A DNA stretch of 64,000 nucleotides from Leptotrichia sp. oral taxon 223. Its GTDB lineage: Bacteria > Fusobacteriota > Fusobacteriia > Fusobacteriales > Leptotrichiaceae. The first letter of the stretch is position 1. Every line of letters begins with the position of its first letter. Of this stretch, positions 9,811-17,986 are shown piece by piece. Below the pieces are notes generated by a model. The model was not told the DNA's origin. It did no database searches and saw only the letters and a list, made by a program, of their open reading frames with translations. Made by a program: the position numbers and the translations under genes. Location: the NCBI RefSeq assembly GCF_013394795.1, contig NZ_JABXYU010000004.1, positions 1-64,000 on the forward strand. Reading direction: 5' to 3'.

Positions 9811-10808
9811 AGTTGAAAACTTTAGTGATTGGTGGTTCTGGATTATTCTTGATGGTCTTCTCACTGCTTCTGTTTGTTGCCATTTTATTTTCAGATGAAC
9901 AGGACAGCGGAATTTCCAATATTCATTATGGAGGTGTGAATGTTTCCGCAGAAGTGCTGGCTCATAAGCCTATGGTAGAAAAATATGCCAAAGAATATGG
10001 CGTTGAAGAATATGTCAACATACTTCTTGCGATTATACAGGTGGAATCGGGCGGTACTGCGGAAGATGTTATGCAGTCCTCGGAATCCCTCGGTCTTCCA
10101 CCTAATTCATTGAGTACAGAAGAATCCATTAAGCAAGGTGTGAAGTATTTCAGTGAATTATTAGCCAGTAGCGAAAGGCTCAGTGTAGATTTAGAATCGG
10201 TTATCCAGTCCTACAATTATGGTGGTGGTTTCTTAGGGTATGTGGCTAATCGTGGAAATAAATATACCTTTGAACTGGCTCAAAGTTTCTCAAAAGAGTA
10301 TTCAGGTGGCGAAAAAGTGTCTTACCCCAATCCCATAGCCATACCTATCAATGGGGGCTGGCGATACAACTATGGCAATATGTTTTATGTGCAACTGGTA
10401 ACGCAGTATCTTGTCACAACAGAGTTTGATGATGATACGGTACAAGCCATCATGGACGAAGCACTGAAATATGAGGGCTGGCGATACGTTTACGGTGGAG
10501 CTTCCCCGACTACTTCTTTTGATTGTAGCGGACTGACACAATGGACGTATGGAAAAGCTGGAATTAACTTACCACGAACCGCACAACAGCAATATGATGT
10601 GACCCAGCATATCCCACTATCGGAAGCACAAGCTGGCGATTTGGTTTTCTTTCATTCTACCTATAACGCTGGCTCTTATATTACTCATGTTGGGATATAC
10701 CTTGGCAATAACCGTATGTTTCATGCAGGCGACCCAATCGGTTATGCCGACTTAACAAGCCCCTACTGGCAACAGCATTTAGTGGGAGCAGGACGAATCA
10801 AACAATGA
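9807..10808 (+). CDS. orf14: Orf14, bifunctional cell-wall hydrolase (CwlT-like)
   Basis: 333 residues, intact. One N-terminal membrane anchor (about 8-28) leads to a lysozyme/SLT-type domain with the catalytic glutamate in 'QVESGG' (about residue 80) and 'SYNYGGG'. A C-terminal NlpC/P60 peptidase follows, with cysteine in 'FDCSG' (about 240) and histidine in 'THVG' (about 293). It cuts the glycan strand and peptide stem to open the wall for the mating channel. Its intactness between two frameshifted neighbours is notable. In a thin-walled diderm host its use is unclear. Confidence 0.93.
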   Translation: MKLKTLVIGGSGLFLMVFSLLLFVAILFSDEQDSGISNIHYGGVNVSAEVLAHKPMVEKYAKEYGVEEYVNILLAIIQVESGGTAEDVMQSSESLGLPPNSLSTEESIKQGVKYFSELLASSERLSVDLESVIQSYNYGGGFLGYVANRGNKYTFELAQSFSKEYSGGEKVSYPNPIAIPINGGWRYNYGNMFYVQLVTQYLVTTEFDDDTVQAIMDEALKYEGWRYVYGGASPTTSFDCSGLTQWTYGKAGINLPRTAQQQYDVTQHIPLSEAQAGDLVFFHSTYNAGSYITHVGIYLGNNRMFHAGDPIGYADLTSPYWQQHLVGAGRIKQ

Positions 10809-11737
10809 GAAAGGAAGATTTAATGATGAAATTTAGAAAAAATCAGAATAAAGAAAAACAGATACCAAAGGAAAAGAAACCTCGTGTCTACTATAAGGTC
10901 AATCCTCATAAAAAGGTTGTGATTGCCTTGTGGGTACTTTTAGGGCTTAGTTTCAGCTTTGCGATATTCAAGCACTTTACAGCTATAGATACTCATACTA
11001 TTCACGAAACAACTATCATAGAAAAGGAATACGTTGATACTCATCATGTAGAAATTTTGTAGAGAACTTTGCGAAGTCTACTATTCATGGGAGCAATCCG
11101 ATAAGTCCATTGATAATCGAATGGAAAGTCTAAAAGGCTATCTGACAGATGAACTTCAAGCTCTCAATGTTGATACAGTACGCAAAGATATTCCTGTATC
11201 GTCTTCTGTAAGAGGATTTCAGATATGGACGGTAGAGCCAACTGGCGACAATGAGTTTAATGTAACCTACAGTGTAGACCAGCTCATTACAGAGGGAGAA
11301 AATACAAAGACCGTCCACTCTGCTTATATAGTGAGTGTCTATGTAGATGGTTCTGGAAATATGGTACTGGTTAAGAATCCGACCATTACCAACATACCTA
11401 AGAAATCAAGTTATAAACCAAAAGCCATTGAAAGTGAGGGGACGGTTGATTCCATTACAACCAATGAAATCAATGAGTTTTTAACGACGTTCTTCAAGCT
11501 CTATCCTACAGCGACAGCCAGTGAACTTTCCTACTATGTGAATGACGGGATATTAAAACCAATCGGAAAAGAGTACATCTTTCAAGAACTGGTAATCCTA
11601 TTCACAATCGTAAGGATAATCAAGTCACGGTATCGCTGACAGTGGAGTATATCGACCAGCAGACCAAAGCAACGCAGGTATCTCAATTTGATTTGGTACT
11701 TGAAAAGAACGGGAGTAATTGGAAGATTATAGAATAA
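10805..11737 (+). pseudogene. orf13: Orf13, TcpC/VirB8-like channel protein, frameshifted
   Basis: ATG 10805 overlaps the end of orf14 by ATGA. One membrane segment lies near residues 38-58, then two NTF2-like periplasm-facing domains (TcpC family). Three single-base losses break the frame: one A near 11054, one A near 11075 and one A near 11595. With them restored the gene is 936 bases, 311 residues, as in Tn916. As written, translation stops at 11062. TcpC-type proteins are essential for channel assembly, so a real break would block transfer. Confidence 0.85.
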
Positions 11738-11806
11738 CAAATATTGGTACATTATTACAGCTATTTTGTAATCACGTACTCTCTTTGATAAAAAATTGGA
11801 GATTCC

Positions 11807-11835
11807 TTTACAAATATGCTCTTACGTGCTATTAT
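11807..11835 (+). promoter_or_regulatory. tet(M) promoter
   Basis: The -35 box TTTACA (11807-11812), a 17-base spacer and the -10 box TATTAT (11830-11835) match the known Tn916 tet(M) promoter arrangement. It drives the leader peptide and tet(M), and in Tn916 read-through from here reaches orf7, orf8, xis and int. Confidence 0.7.
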
Positions 11836-11866
11836 TTAAGTATCTATTTAAAAGGAGTTAATAAAT

Positions 11867-11890
11867 ATGCGGCAAGGTATTCTTAAATAA
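11867..11890 (+). CDS. orf12: tet(M) leader peptide (MRQGILK end of orf12)
   Basis: ATG 11867 follows AAAAGGAG at good spacing and codes for MRQGILK then stop. In Tn916 translation of this leader couples tetracycline-stalled ribosomes to read-through of terminators before tet(M). Here only about 68 bases separate its stop from the tet(M) start, against well over 200 in Tn916 as I remember it. What remains is a 4-pair hairpin, 11926-11929 with 11934-11937, followed by TTTT. Confidence 0.6.
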   Translation: MRQGILK

Positions 11891-11958
11891 ACTGTCAATT
11901 TGATAGTGGGAACAAATAATTGGATGCCCTTTTGGGCTTTTGAATGGAGGAAAATCAC

Positions 11959-13876
11959 ATGAAATTATTAATATTGGAGTTTTAGCTCATGTTGATGCAG
12001 GAAAAACTACCTTAACAGAAAGCTTATTATATAACAGTGGAGCGATTACAGAATTAGGAAGCGTGGACAAAGGTACAACGAGGACGGATAATACGCTTTT
12101 AGAACGTCAGAGAGGAATTACAATTCAGACAGGAATAACCTCTTTTCAGTGGGAAAATACGAAGGTGAACATCATAGACACGCCAGGACATATGGATTTC
12201 TTAGCAGAAGTATATCGTTCATTATCAGTTTTAGATGGGGCAATTCTACTGATTTCTGCAAAAGATGGCGTACAAGCACAAACTCGTATATTATTTCATG
12301 CACTTAGGAAAATGGGGATTCCCACAATCTTTTTTATCAATAAGATTGACCAAAATGGAATTGATTTATCAACGGTTTATCAGGATATTAAAGAGAAACT
12401 TTCTGCCGAAATTGTAATCAAACAGAAGGTAGAACTGTATCCTAATATGTGTGTGACGAACTTTACCGAATCTGAACAATGGGATACGGTAATAGAGGGA
12501 AACGATGACCTTTTAGAGAAATATATGTCCGGTAAATCATTAGAAGCATTGGAACTCGAACAAGAGGAAAGCATAAGATTTCAGAATTGTTCCCTGTTCC
12601 CTGTTTATCACGGAAGTGCAAAAAACAATATAGGGATTGATAACCTTATAGAAGTGATTACGAATAAATTTTATTCATCAACACATCGAGGTCAGTCTGA
12701 ACTTTGCGGAAAAGTTTTCAAAATTGAGTATTCGGAAAAAAGACAGCGTCTTGCATATATACGTCTTTATAGTGGCGTACTGCATTTGCGAGATTCGGTT
12801 AGAATATCGGAAAAGGAAAAAATAAAAATTAAAGAAATGTATACTTCAATAAATGGTGAATTATGTAAAATCGATAAGGCTTATTCCGGGGAAATTGTTA
12901 TTTTGCAGAATGAGTTTTGAAGTTAAATAGTGTTCTTGGAGATACAAAGCTATTGCCACAGAGAGAGAGAATTGAAAATCCCCTCCCTCTGCTGCAAACG
13001 ACTGTTGAACCGAGCAAACCTCAACAAAGGGAAATGTTACTTGATGCACTTTTAGAAATCTCCGACAGTGACCCGCTTCTGCGATATTATGTGGATTCTG
13101 CGACACATGAAATCATACTTTCTTTCTTAGGGAAAGTACAAATGGAAGTGACTTGTGCTCTGCTGCAAGAAAAGTATCATGTGGAGATAGAAATAAAAGA
13201 GCCTACAGTCATTTATATGGAAAGACCGTTAAAAAAAGCAGAGTATACCATTCACATCGAAGTTCCACCGAATCCTTTCTGGGCTTCCATTGGTCTATCT
13301 GTAGCACAGCTTCCATTAGGGAGCGGAGTACAGTATGAGAGCTCGGTTTCTCTTGGATACTTAAATCAATCGTTTCAAAATGCAGTTATGGAGGGGATAC
13401 GCTATGGCTGTGAACAAGGATTGTATGGTTGGAATGTGACGGACTGTAAAATCTGTTTTAAGTATGGCTTATACTATAGCCCTGTTAGTACCCCAGCAGA
13501 TTTTCGGATGCTTGCTCCTATTGTATTGGAACAAGTCTTAAAAAAAGCTGGAACAGAATTGTTAGAGCCATATCTTAGTTTTAAAATTTATGCGCCACAG
13601 GAATATCTTTCACGAGCATACAACGATGCTCCTAAATATTGTGCGAACATCGTAGACACTCAATTGAAAAATAATGAGGTCATTCTTAGTGGAGAAATCC
13701 CTGCTCGGTGTATTCAAGAATATCGTAGTGATTTAACTTTCTTTACAAATGGACGTAGTGTTTGTTTAACAGAGTTAAAAGGGTACCATGTTACTACCGG
13801 TGAACCTGTTTGCCAGCCCCGTCGTCCAAATAGTCGGATAGATAAAGTACGATATATGTTCAATAAAATAACTTAG
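11959..13876 (+). pseudogene. tet(M): tet(M) ribosomal protection protein, two frameshifts
   Basis: Tet(M) is an EF-G-like GTPase that removes tetracycline from the ribosome. The normal start ATG 11959 follows TGGAGG, but one A is missing from the run at 11962-11964 (codons 2-3). A second loss, one T in 12915-12918, splits the gene after about residue 319. Restoring both gives 1920 bases, exactly 639 residues. Visible motifs: 'AHVDAGKTT' (P-loop), 'DTPGHMDF' (G3) and 'NKIDQNG' (G4). As written, the first part could start only from a TTG at 11940 and would stop at 12920, leaving a G domain without the tip domains. Either the resistance is lost or the read is wrong. Confidence 0.92.
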
Positions 13877-13976
13877 TGTATTTTATGTTGTTATATAAAT
13901 ATGGTTTCTTGTTAAATAAGATGAAATATTTTTTAATAAAGATTTGAATTAAAGTGTAAAGGAGGAGATAGTTATT

Positions 13977-14162
13977 ATAAACTACAAGTGGATATTGTGT
14001 CCTGTATGTGGAAATAAAACACGATTAAAGATAAGGGAAGATACTGAATTAAAAAAATTCCCCCTCTATTGTCCGAAATGCAGACAAGAAAATTTAATTG
14101 AAATAAAGCAGTTCAAAGTAACTGTGATTACAGAGCCAGACGCAAAGACGCAGAGCCGATAA
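13977..14162 (+). CDS. orf6: Orf6, small Cys-rich KTR-motif protein
   Basis: Sixty-one codons with no ATG: AAAGGAGGAG lies 8-12 bases ahead of a cluster of non-standard starts (GTT, ATT, ATA at 13971-13979), so initiation is probably at an ATA or ATT codon near 13974-13977. Two CxxC pairs ('CPVCGNKTR' and 'CPKCRQ') suggest a small zinc ribbon. It follows tet(M) as in Tn916 and ends inside the first arm of the terminator. The function is unknown. Confidence 0.7.
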   Translation: MNYKWILCPVCGNKTRLKIREDTELKKFPLYCPKCRQENLIEIKQFKVTVITEPDAKTQSR

Positions 14163-14196
14163 AATGAGATTAATACAATCTCATTTTATCGGCTCT
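14152..14196. terminator. Strong bidirectional terminator between orf6 and orf9
   Basis: Twenty-base perfect arms (14152-14171 and 14177-14196) enclose the loop AATAC. The arms end in AAAAT/ATTTT-rich steps and serve the tet(M)-orf6 transcript and the converging orf9 transcript. The stop codon of orf6 is inside the left arm. Confidence 0.85.
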
Positions 14197-14221
14197 TTCC
14201 GTTATGTATGGATTCTTTTAA

Positions 14222-14575
14222 TTAGTCTTCGATGTTTCTTGCTTCGTTGATACCGCTGGCTAAAGATTCCATTAAGGATAGTTCTTTGTCTGTAAAGCTA
14301 TCCATGTATTTCTCTATCTGTAATCGTCGGGTGCTTTTTACCAAGTTATTAGCAGGTAAGAAAAATTCATCAACGGAAACATGAAGTAACGATACAAGGT
14401 CATAAAGAACTTGTATGCTGGGGTGTTGCCCTTTATTTTCAATATTAGTTAAGTACCGTGGGTCAATTTCAATCAATGCTCCCACTTGTTCACGAGTTAA
14501 ACCTCGTTTCAATCGAGCTTCTTTAATGGCTAAACCAAAGGCTCTAAAATCATATTTATCTTCTTTTTTACGCAT
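14222..14575 (-). CDS. orf9: Orf9, Xre-family repressor of Tn916 transfer regulation
   Basis: 117 residues with an N-terminal helix-turn-helix (about 20-50, '[24 protein letters not shown]'). In Tn916 Orf9 lies convergent to tet(M) and is thought to lower transcription of orf7 and orf8, which activate excision and transfer. AGAGGTGG precedes the start. The gene is intact, with normal length. Confidence 0.9.
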   Translation of the reverse strand: MRKKEDKYDFRAFGLAIKEARLKRGLTREQVGALIEIDPRYLTNIENKGQHPSIQVLYDLVSLLHVSVDEFFLPANNLVKSTRRLQIEKYMDSFTDKELSLMESLASGINEARNIED

Positions 14576-14732
14576 AGTAGACCACCTCTATACATTTTAT
14601 TGTTCCTACTGAATTAAAAACAGGTATAGAAAAACGTGTTATATGGTTTATAGGTTTATATTTAATAAAAAGCACTACTAAACGCCAATAAAAAAAACCG
14701 TTATATGGTAGTGCTATTTACGCTGTTAAAAT

Positions 14733-14800
14733 ATTGTATATTACTTCCAAATGGCGGTTTGTTGGAGGTCAACGTCGCCATGAAGTACATCATATACAAT
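14733..14800. other. Long nested hairpin in the orf9-orf7 intergenic region
   Basis: Four nested arm pairs are seen: 14733-14741 with 14792-14800, 14742-14747 with 14782-14787, 14752-14756 with 14776-14780, and 14761-14764 with 14770-14773. The segment between orf9 and orf7 (14576-15079) has no gene I can support. It carries the divergent promoters of orf9 and orf7, and this 68-base structure may act as an operator or as an RNA element in the orf7 leader. Confidence 0.55.
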
Positions 14801-15079
14801 AAATTTCCTTACATTGGGTTCTTGTCAAAAAAAGTCGTCTATCTGCAATAGATAAGTACGTCCACCAATGTGGTTTTATAAATCATATAGATAGAATAAC
14901 AGAAGCATGTAAACAGAGAAATAAATCTGTTTATATGCTTTTTTGGCTATTCAGAACTTTTTTACAAAGTTTATTTATCAGTAATGCAACAAATCCCCCT
15001 TTCACATTGGGACTAAGAGTGAAAGGAGATAAACGAGCAAGGCTCACTTCCTTTCCTAGACAGAAAGGGGGTGAGAAAC

Positions 15080-15502
15080 ATGAAACCATCTTCTTTTCAG
15101 ACCACAATAGAAAATCAGTTTGACTATATCTGTAAACGTGCTATGGAAGACGAGCGAAAGAATTATATGCTTTATCTTTCAAGGATTGCAAAGCGTGAGG
15201 TGTCCTTTTCGGATGTTGGCGATTATCTTGTTAGCCAGTTTGCGACAACAGATAACTATTCAACTGACTTTCAGATTTTTACACTCAATGGGTTATCAGT
15301 AGGCGTTGAAAATGATTTGTTGAGTGAAGCATTACGTGAGTTGCCAGACAAGAAACGTGAAATTCTACTGCTGTTTTACTTTATGGACATGAGCGATTCA
15401 GAAATTGCAGACCTGTTGAAATTGAACCGTTCTACTGTCTATCGGCATAGAACCAGTGGACTAGCCTTAATTAAAAAGTTTATGGAGGAATTTGAAGAAT
15501 GA
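15080..15502 (+). CDS. orf7: Orf7, sigma-70-region-4-like transfer regulator
   Basis: 140 residues from ATG 15080 (AAAGGGGGTG 6 bases upstream; an ATG at 15071 overlaps that site and is less likely). The C-terminal part, 'LPDKKREILLLFYFMDMSDSEIADLLKLNRSTVYRHRTS', is a sigma region 4 helix-turn-helix. In Tn916 Orf7 and Orf8 are positive regulators made by read-through from tet(M); they boost their own promoter and expression of xis and int. The gene overlaps orf8 by 4 bases (ATGA). Confidence 0.9.
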   Translation: MKPSSFQTTIENQFDYICKRAMEDERKNYMLYLSRIAKREVSFSDVGDYLVSQFATTDNYSTDFQIFTLNGLSVGVENDLLSEALRELPDKKREILLLFYFMDMSDSEIADLLKLNRSTVYRHRTSGLALIKKFMEEFEE

Positions 15503-15729
15503 AAACACAATATCCTATGATTCCCTTTCCTCTCATTGTAAAGGCAACAGATGGCGATACCGAAGCGATTAACCAGATTCTACATCATTACAGAGGGTAC
15601 ATAACGAAGCGTTCCCTACGACTTATGAAAGATGAATATGGCAATCAAAGTATGGTCGTTGATGAAGTCTTACGTGGAAGAATGGAAACCAGACTGATTA
15701 CAAAGATTTTGTCATTTGAAATTAAGTAA
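15499..15729 (+). CDS. orf8: Orf8, helix-turn-helix partner of Orf7
   Basis: 76 residues, starting inside the last codons of orf7, so translation is probably coupled. The N-terminal 'LIVKATDGDTEAINQILHHYRGYITKRS' resembles the Orf8-type helix-turn-helix domain of Tn916 elements, similar to sigma region 2 fragments. It acts with Orf7 to turn on the excision genes. Intact and full length. Confidence 0.88.
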   Translation: MKTQYPMIPFPLIVKATDGDTEAINQILHHYRGYITKRSLRLMKDEYGNQSMVVDEVLRGRMETRLITKILSFEIK

Positions 15730-15839
15730 TATCCTCTCTCCTTTCGTGGAAGCGTGCTAAACCATTCCACGCTTCCCGAACAGGGAGGTTTGTTATTCCA
15801 CCAAAGCATATTGAGCTTTCAATGTGTTTTGATAGGCTA

Positions 15840-16150
15840 ACGAGCCATTGTTCTTTGAAAACTGAATAAAAGTAATCGAATACGTTTCGATAAGAAAAGA
15901 GCCAACGGAACTAACCGCCATGACCTATCTTATAAAGATAGCGAGCGATTCATGTTAGTGATCCGAGAAGCAATCTTTAGCAGGATTGCCTGCAACGACA
16001 TTCTTATCGTGATAATGATACTCCCATACAGTCAATAGTCCGAGCGTGATAAAACCGTCGCAGGCAATGAGTATGGCTACATGAGAACCATGCAGGGGTG
16101 GAACTCCCGTGAGCTTTGCTAAAGCTGTTCGATTGCTGGTAAAACAACTT
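15840..16150 (+). other. Gene-free, strongly structured segment between orf8 and xis
   Basis: The 460-base gap 15730-16189 has no plausible gene. It shows dense pairing: 15910-15915 plus 15919-15923 with 15950-15959 (bulge CGC), an inner hairpin CTATCTT/AAGATAG, a local hairpin GCAATC (15970-15975) with GATTGC (15984-15989), arms 15888-15896 with 16001-16009, and 15985-15993 with 16060-16068. The last two sets interleave, so they could form a pseudoknot or alternate. This looks like a structured leader RNA for xis-int; the role is inference. Confidence 0.5.
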
Positions 16151-16189
16151 TTATGAAATCCAAATAAGTGATTTGGAAAGGAGGATTTT

Positions 16190-16393
16190 ATGAAGCAGAC
16201 TGACATTCCTATTTGGGAACGTTATACCCTAACCATTGAAGAAGCGTCAAAATATTTTCGTATTGGCGAAAACAAGCTACGACGCTTGGCAGAGGAAAAT
16301 AAAAATGCAAATTGGCTGATTATGAATGGCAATCGTATTCAGATTAAACGAAAACAATTTGAAAAAATTATAGATACATTGGACGCAATCTAG
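16190..16393 (+). CDS. xis: Xis, excisionase of Tn916
   Basis: 67 residues, the exact Tn916 Xis length. It is a small winged-helix MerR-like DNA-binding protein ('[25 protein letters not shown]') that bends DNA near both ends and favours excision over integration by Int. AAAGGAGG lies 7 bases upstream. It is followed after 81 bases by int. Intact. Confidence 0.95.
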
Positions 16394-16474
16394 CGTCGCC
16401 AAAGGGTCTTGTATATGATAAAATAGTATTAAGTCGTATCAAGGCTCTTTCCATAAAGGAAAGGAGCAAATGCC

Positions 16475-17692
16475 ATGTCAGAAAAAAGACGTGACAATAA
16501 AGGTCGAATCTTAAAGACTGGAGAGAGCCAACGAAAAGACGGAAGATACTTATACAAATATATAGATTCATTTGGAGAACCGCAATTTGTTTACTCGTGG
16601 AAACTTGTGGCTACAGACCGAGTACCAGCAGGAAAGCGTGATTGTATCTCACTTAGAGAGAAAATCGCAGAGTTACAGAAAGACATTCATGATGGTATTG
16701 ATGTTGTAGGAAAGAAAATGACACTCTGCCAGCTTTACGCAAAACAGAACGCTCAAAGACCAAAGGTTAGAAAAAACACTGAAACTGGACGCAAATATCT
16801 TATGGATATTTTGAAGAAAGACAAGTTAGGTGTAAGAAGTATTGACAGTATTAAGCCATCAGACGCTAAAGAATGGGCTATTAGAATGAGTGAAAATGGT
16901 TATGCTTATCAAACCATCAATAACTACAAACGTTCTTTAAAGGCTTCATTCTATATTGCTATACAAGATGATTGTGTTCGGAAGAATCCATTTGACTTTC
17001 AACTGAAAGCAGTTCTTGATGATGATACTGTCCCTAAGACCGTACTAACAGAAGAACAGGAAGAAAAACTGTTAGCCTTTGCAAAAGCTGATAAAACCTA
17101 CAGCAAAAATTATGATGAAATTCTGATACTCTTAAAAACAGGTCTTCGTATTTCAGAGTTTGGTGGTTTGACACTTCCAGATTTAGATTTTGAGAATCGT
17201 CTTGTCAATATAGACCATCAGCTATTGAGAGATACTGAAATTGGGTACTACATTGAAACACCAAAGACCAAAAGTGGCGAACGTCAAGTTCCTATGGTTG
17301 AAGAAGCCTATCAAGCATTTAAGCGAGTGTTAGCGAATCGAAAGAATGATAAGCGTGTTGAGATTGATGGATATAGTGATTTCCTCTTTCTTAATAGAAA
17401 GAACTATCCAAAAGTGGCAAGTGATTACAACGGCATGATGAAAGGTCTTGTTAAGAAATACAATAAGTATAACGAGGATAAATTGCCACACATCACTCCA
17501 CATAGTTTGCGACATACATTCTGTACCAACTATGCAAATGCAGGAATGAATCCAAAGGCATTACAGTACATTATGGGACATGCTAATATAGCCATGACGC
17601 TGAACTATTACGCACATGCAACATTCGATTCTGCAATGGCAGAAATGAAACGCTTGAATAAAGAGAAGCAACAGGAGCGTCTTGTTGCTTAG
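16475..17692 (+). CDS. int: Int, tyrosine recombinase of Tn916
   Basis: 405 residues, full length. The N-terminal arm-binding domain (about 1-75) precedes a core-binding domain and the catalytic domain, with arginine in 'GLRISEF' (225), 'HSLRHTF' (His and Arg near 345-348), 'MGHANI' and the nucleophile tyrosine in 'LNYYAHAT' (about 379). It cuts and joins the ends with 6-base coupling sequences and prefers AT-rich bent targets, which suits this host. AAAGGAG precedes the start. The gene is intact, so excision remains possible even if transfer does not. Confidence 0.96.
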   Translation: MSEKRRDNKGRILKTGESQRKDGRYLYKYIDSFGEPQFVYSWKLVATDRVPAGKRDCISLREKIAELQKDIHDGIDVVGKKMTLCQLYAKQNAQRPKVRKNTETGRKYLMDILKKDKLGVRSIDSIKPSDAKEWAIRMSENGYAYQTINNYKRSLKASFYIAIQDDCVRKNPFDFQLKAVLDDDTVPKTVLTEEQEEKLLAFAKADKTYSKNYDEILILLKTGLRISEFGGLTLPDLDFENRLVNIDHQLLRDTEIGYYIETPKTKSGERQVPMVEEAYQAFKRVLANRKNDKRVEIDGYSDFLFLNRKNYPKVASDYNGMMKGLVKKYNKYNEDKLPHITPHSLRHTFCTNYANAGMNPKALQYIMGHANIAMTLNYYAHATFDSAMAEMKRLNKEKQQERLVA

Positions 17693-17703
17693 TAGTACAA
17701 ATG

Positions 17704-17724
17704 AATTTACTACTTATTTACCAC
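17704..17724 (+). repeat. Right copy of terminal direct repeat, probable Int arm site
   Basis: Matches 71-91 at 18 of 21 bases in the same orientation, starting 11 bases after the int stop and about 140 bases inside the right end. This fits an arm-type Int binding site. Bases 17725-17866 up to the end carry no gene. Confidence 0.5.
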
Positions 17725-17941
17725 TTCTGACAGCTAAGACATGAGGAAATATGCAAAGAAACGTGAAGTATCTTCCTACAGTAAAAATACTCGAAAGCAC
17801 ATAGAATAAGGCTTTACGAGCATTTAAGAAAATATAAAAAGATAATTAGAAATTTATACTTTGTTTTACTTAAAAACAGTAAGTTTCATCTGTTTGTCGT
17901 TAAAATAATCAGTTATATTTTGATTTTTTTATTTATTATGG

Positions 17942-17947
17942 TATAAT
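17942..17947 (+). promoter_or_regulatory. -10 box of the gene at 17987
   Basis: TATAAT preceded by TATGG (an extended -10 like context) lies 40 bases before the ATG. The -35 region is a poor TTTTGA-like match. This is host DNA about 75 bases from the right end of the element, so the insertion may separate the gene from upstream control sequences. Confidence 0.4.
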
Positions 17948-17986
17948 TAATTTAAAGCTAACGCTAAAAAGAAAGCGAGTGTAACA

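Larger units (their letters stand above)
1..17866 (+). mobile_element. Tn916-like: Tn916-family integrative conjugative element (left end outside window)
   Basis: Gene order and protein lengths match Tn916: paired DUF961 proteins, FtsK-like coupling ATPase, oriT, MobT relaxase, ArdA, the secretion genes orf17 to orf13, tet(M), the small Cys-rich Orf6, the convergent repressor Orf9, Orf7/Orf8, Xis and Int. The DNA is visibly richer in G and C than what follows. The right terminus is placed near 17866, where the Tn916-type sequence after int gives way to AT-rich host DNA; this edge comes from memory of Tn916, so it is good to a few bases at best. The known 18.0 kb length of Tn916 would put the left end roughly 165 bases before the window. 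Several genes carry single-base indels (see orf16, orf15, orf13, tet(M)). Confidence 0.95.

Noticed and set aside
15851-15864. TTCTTTGAAAACTG resembling an rRNA spacer segment
   Set aside because: No rRNA or tRNA sequence follows; it is the normal Tn916 segment between orf8 and xis.
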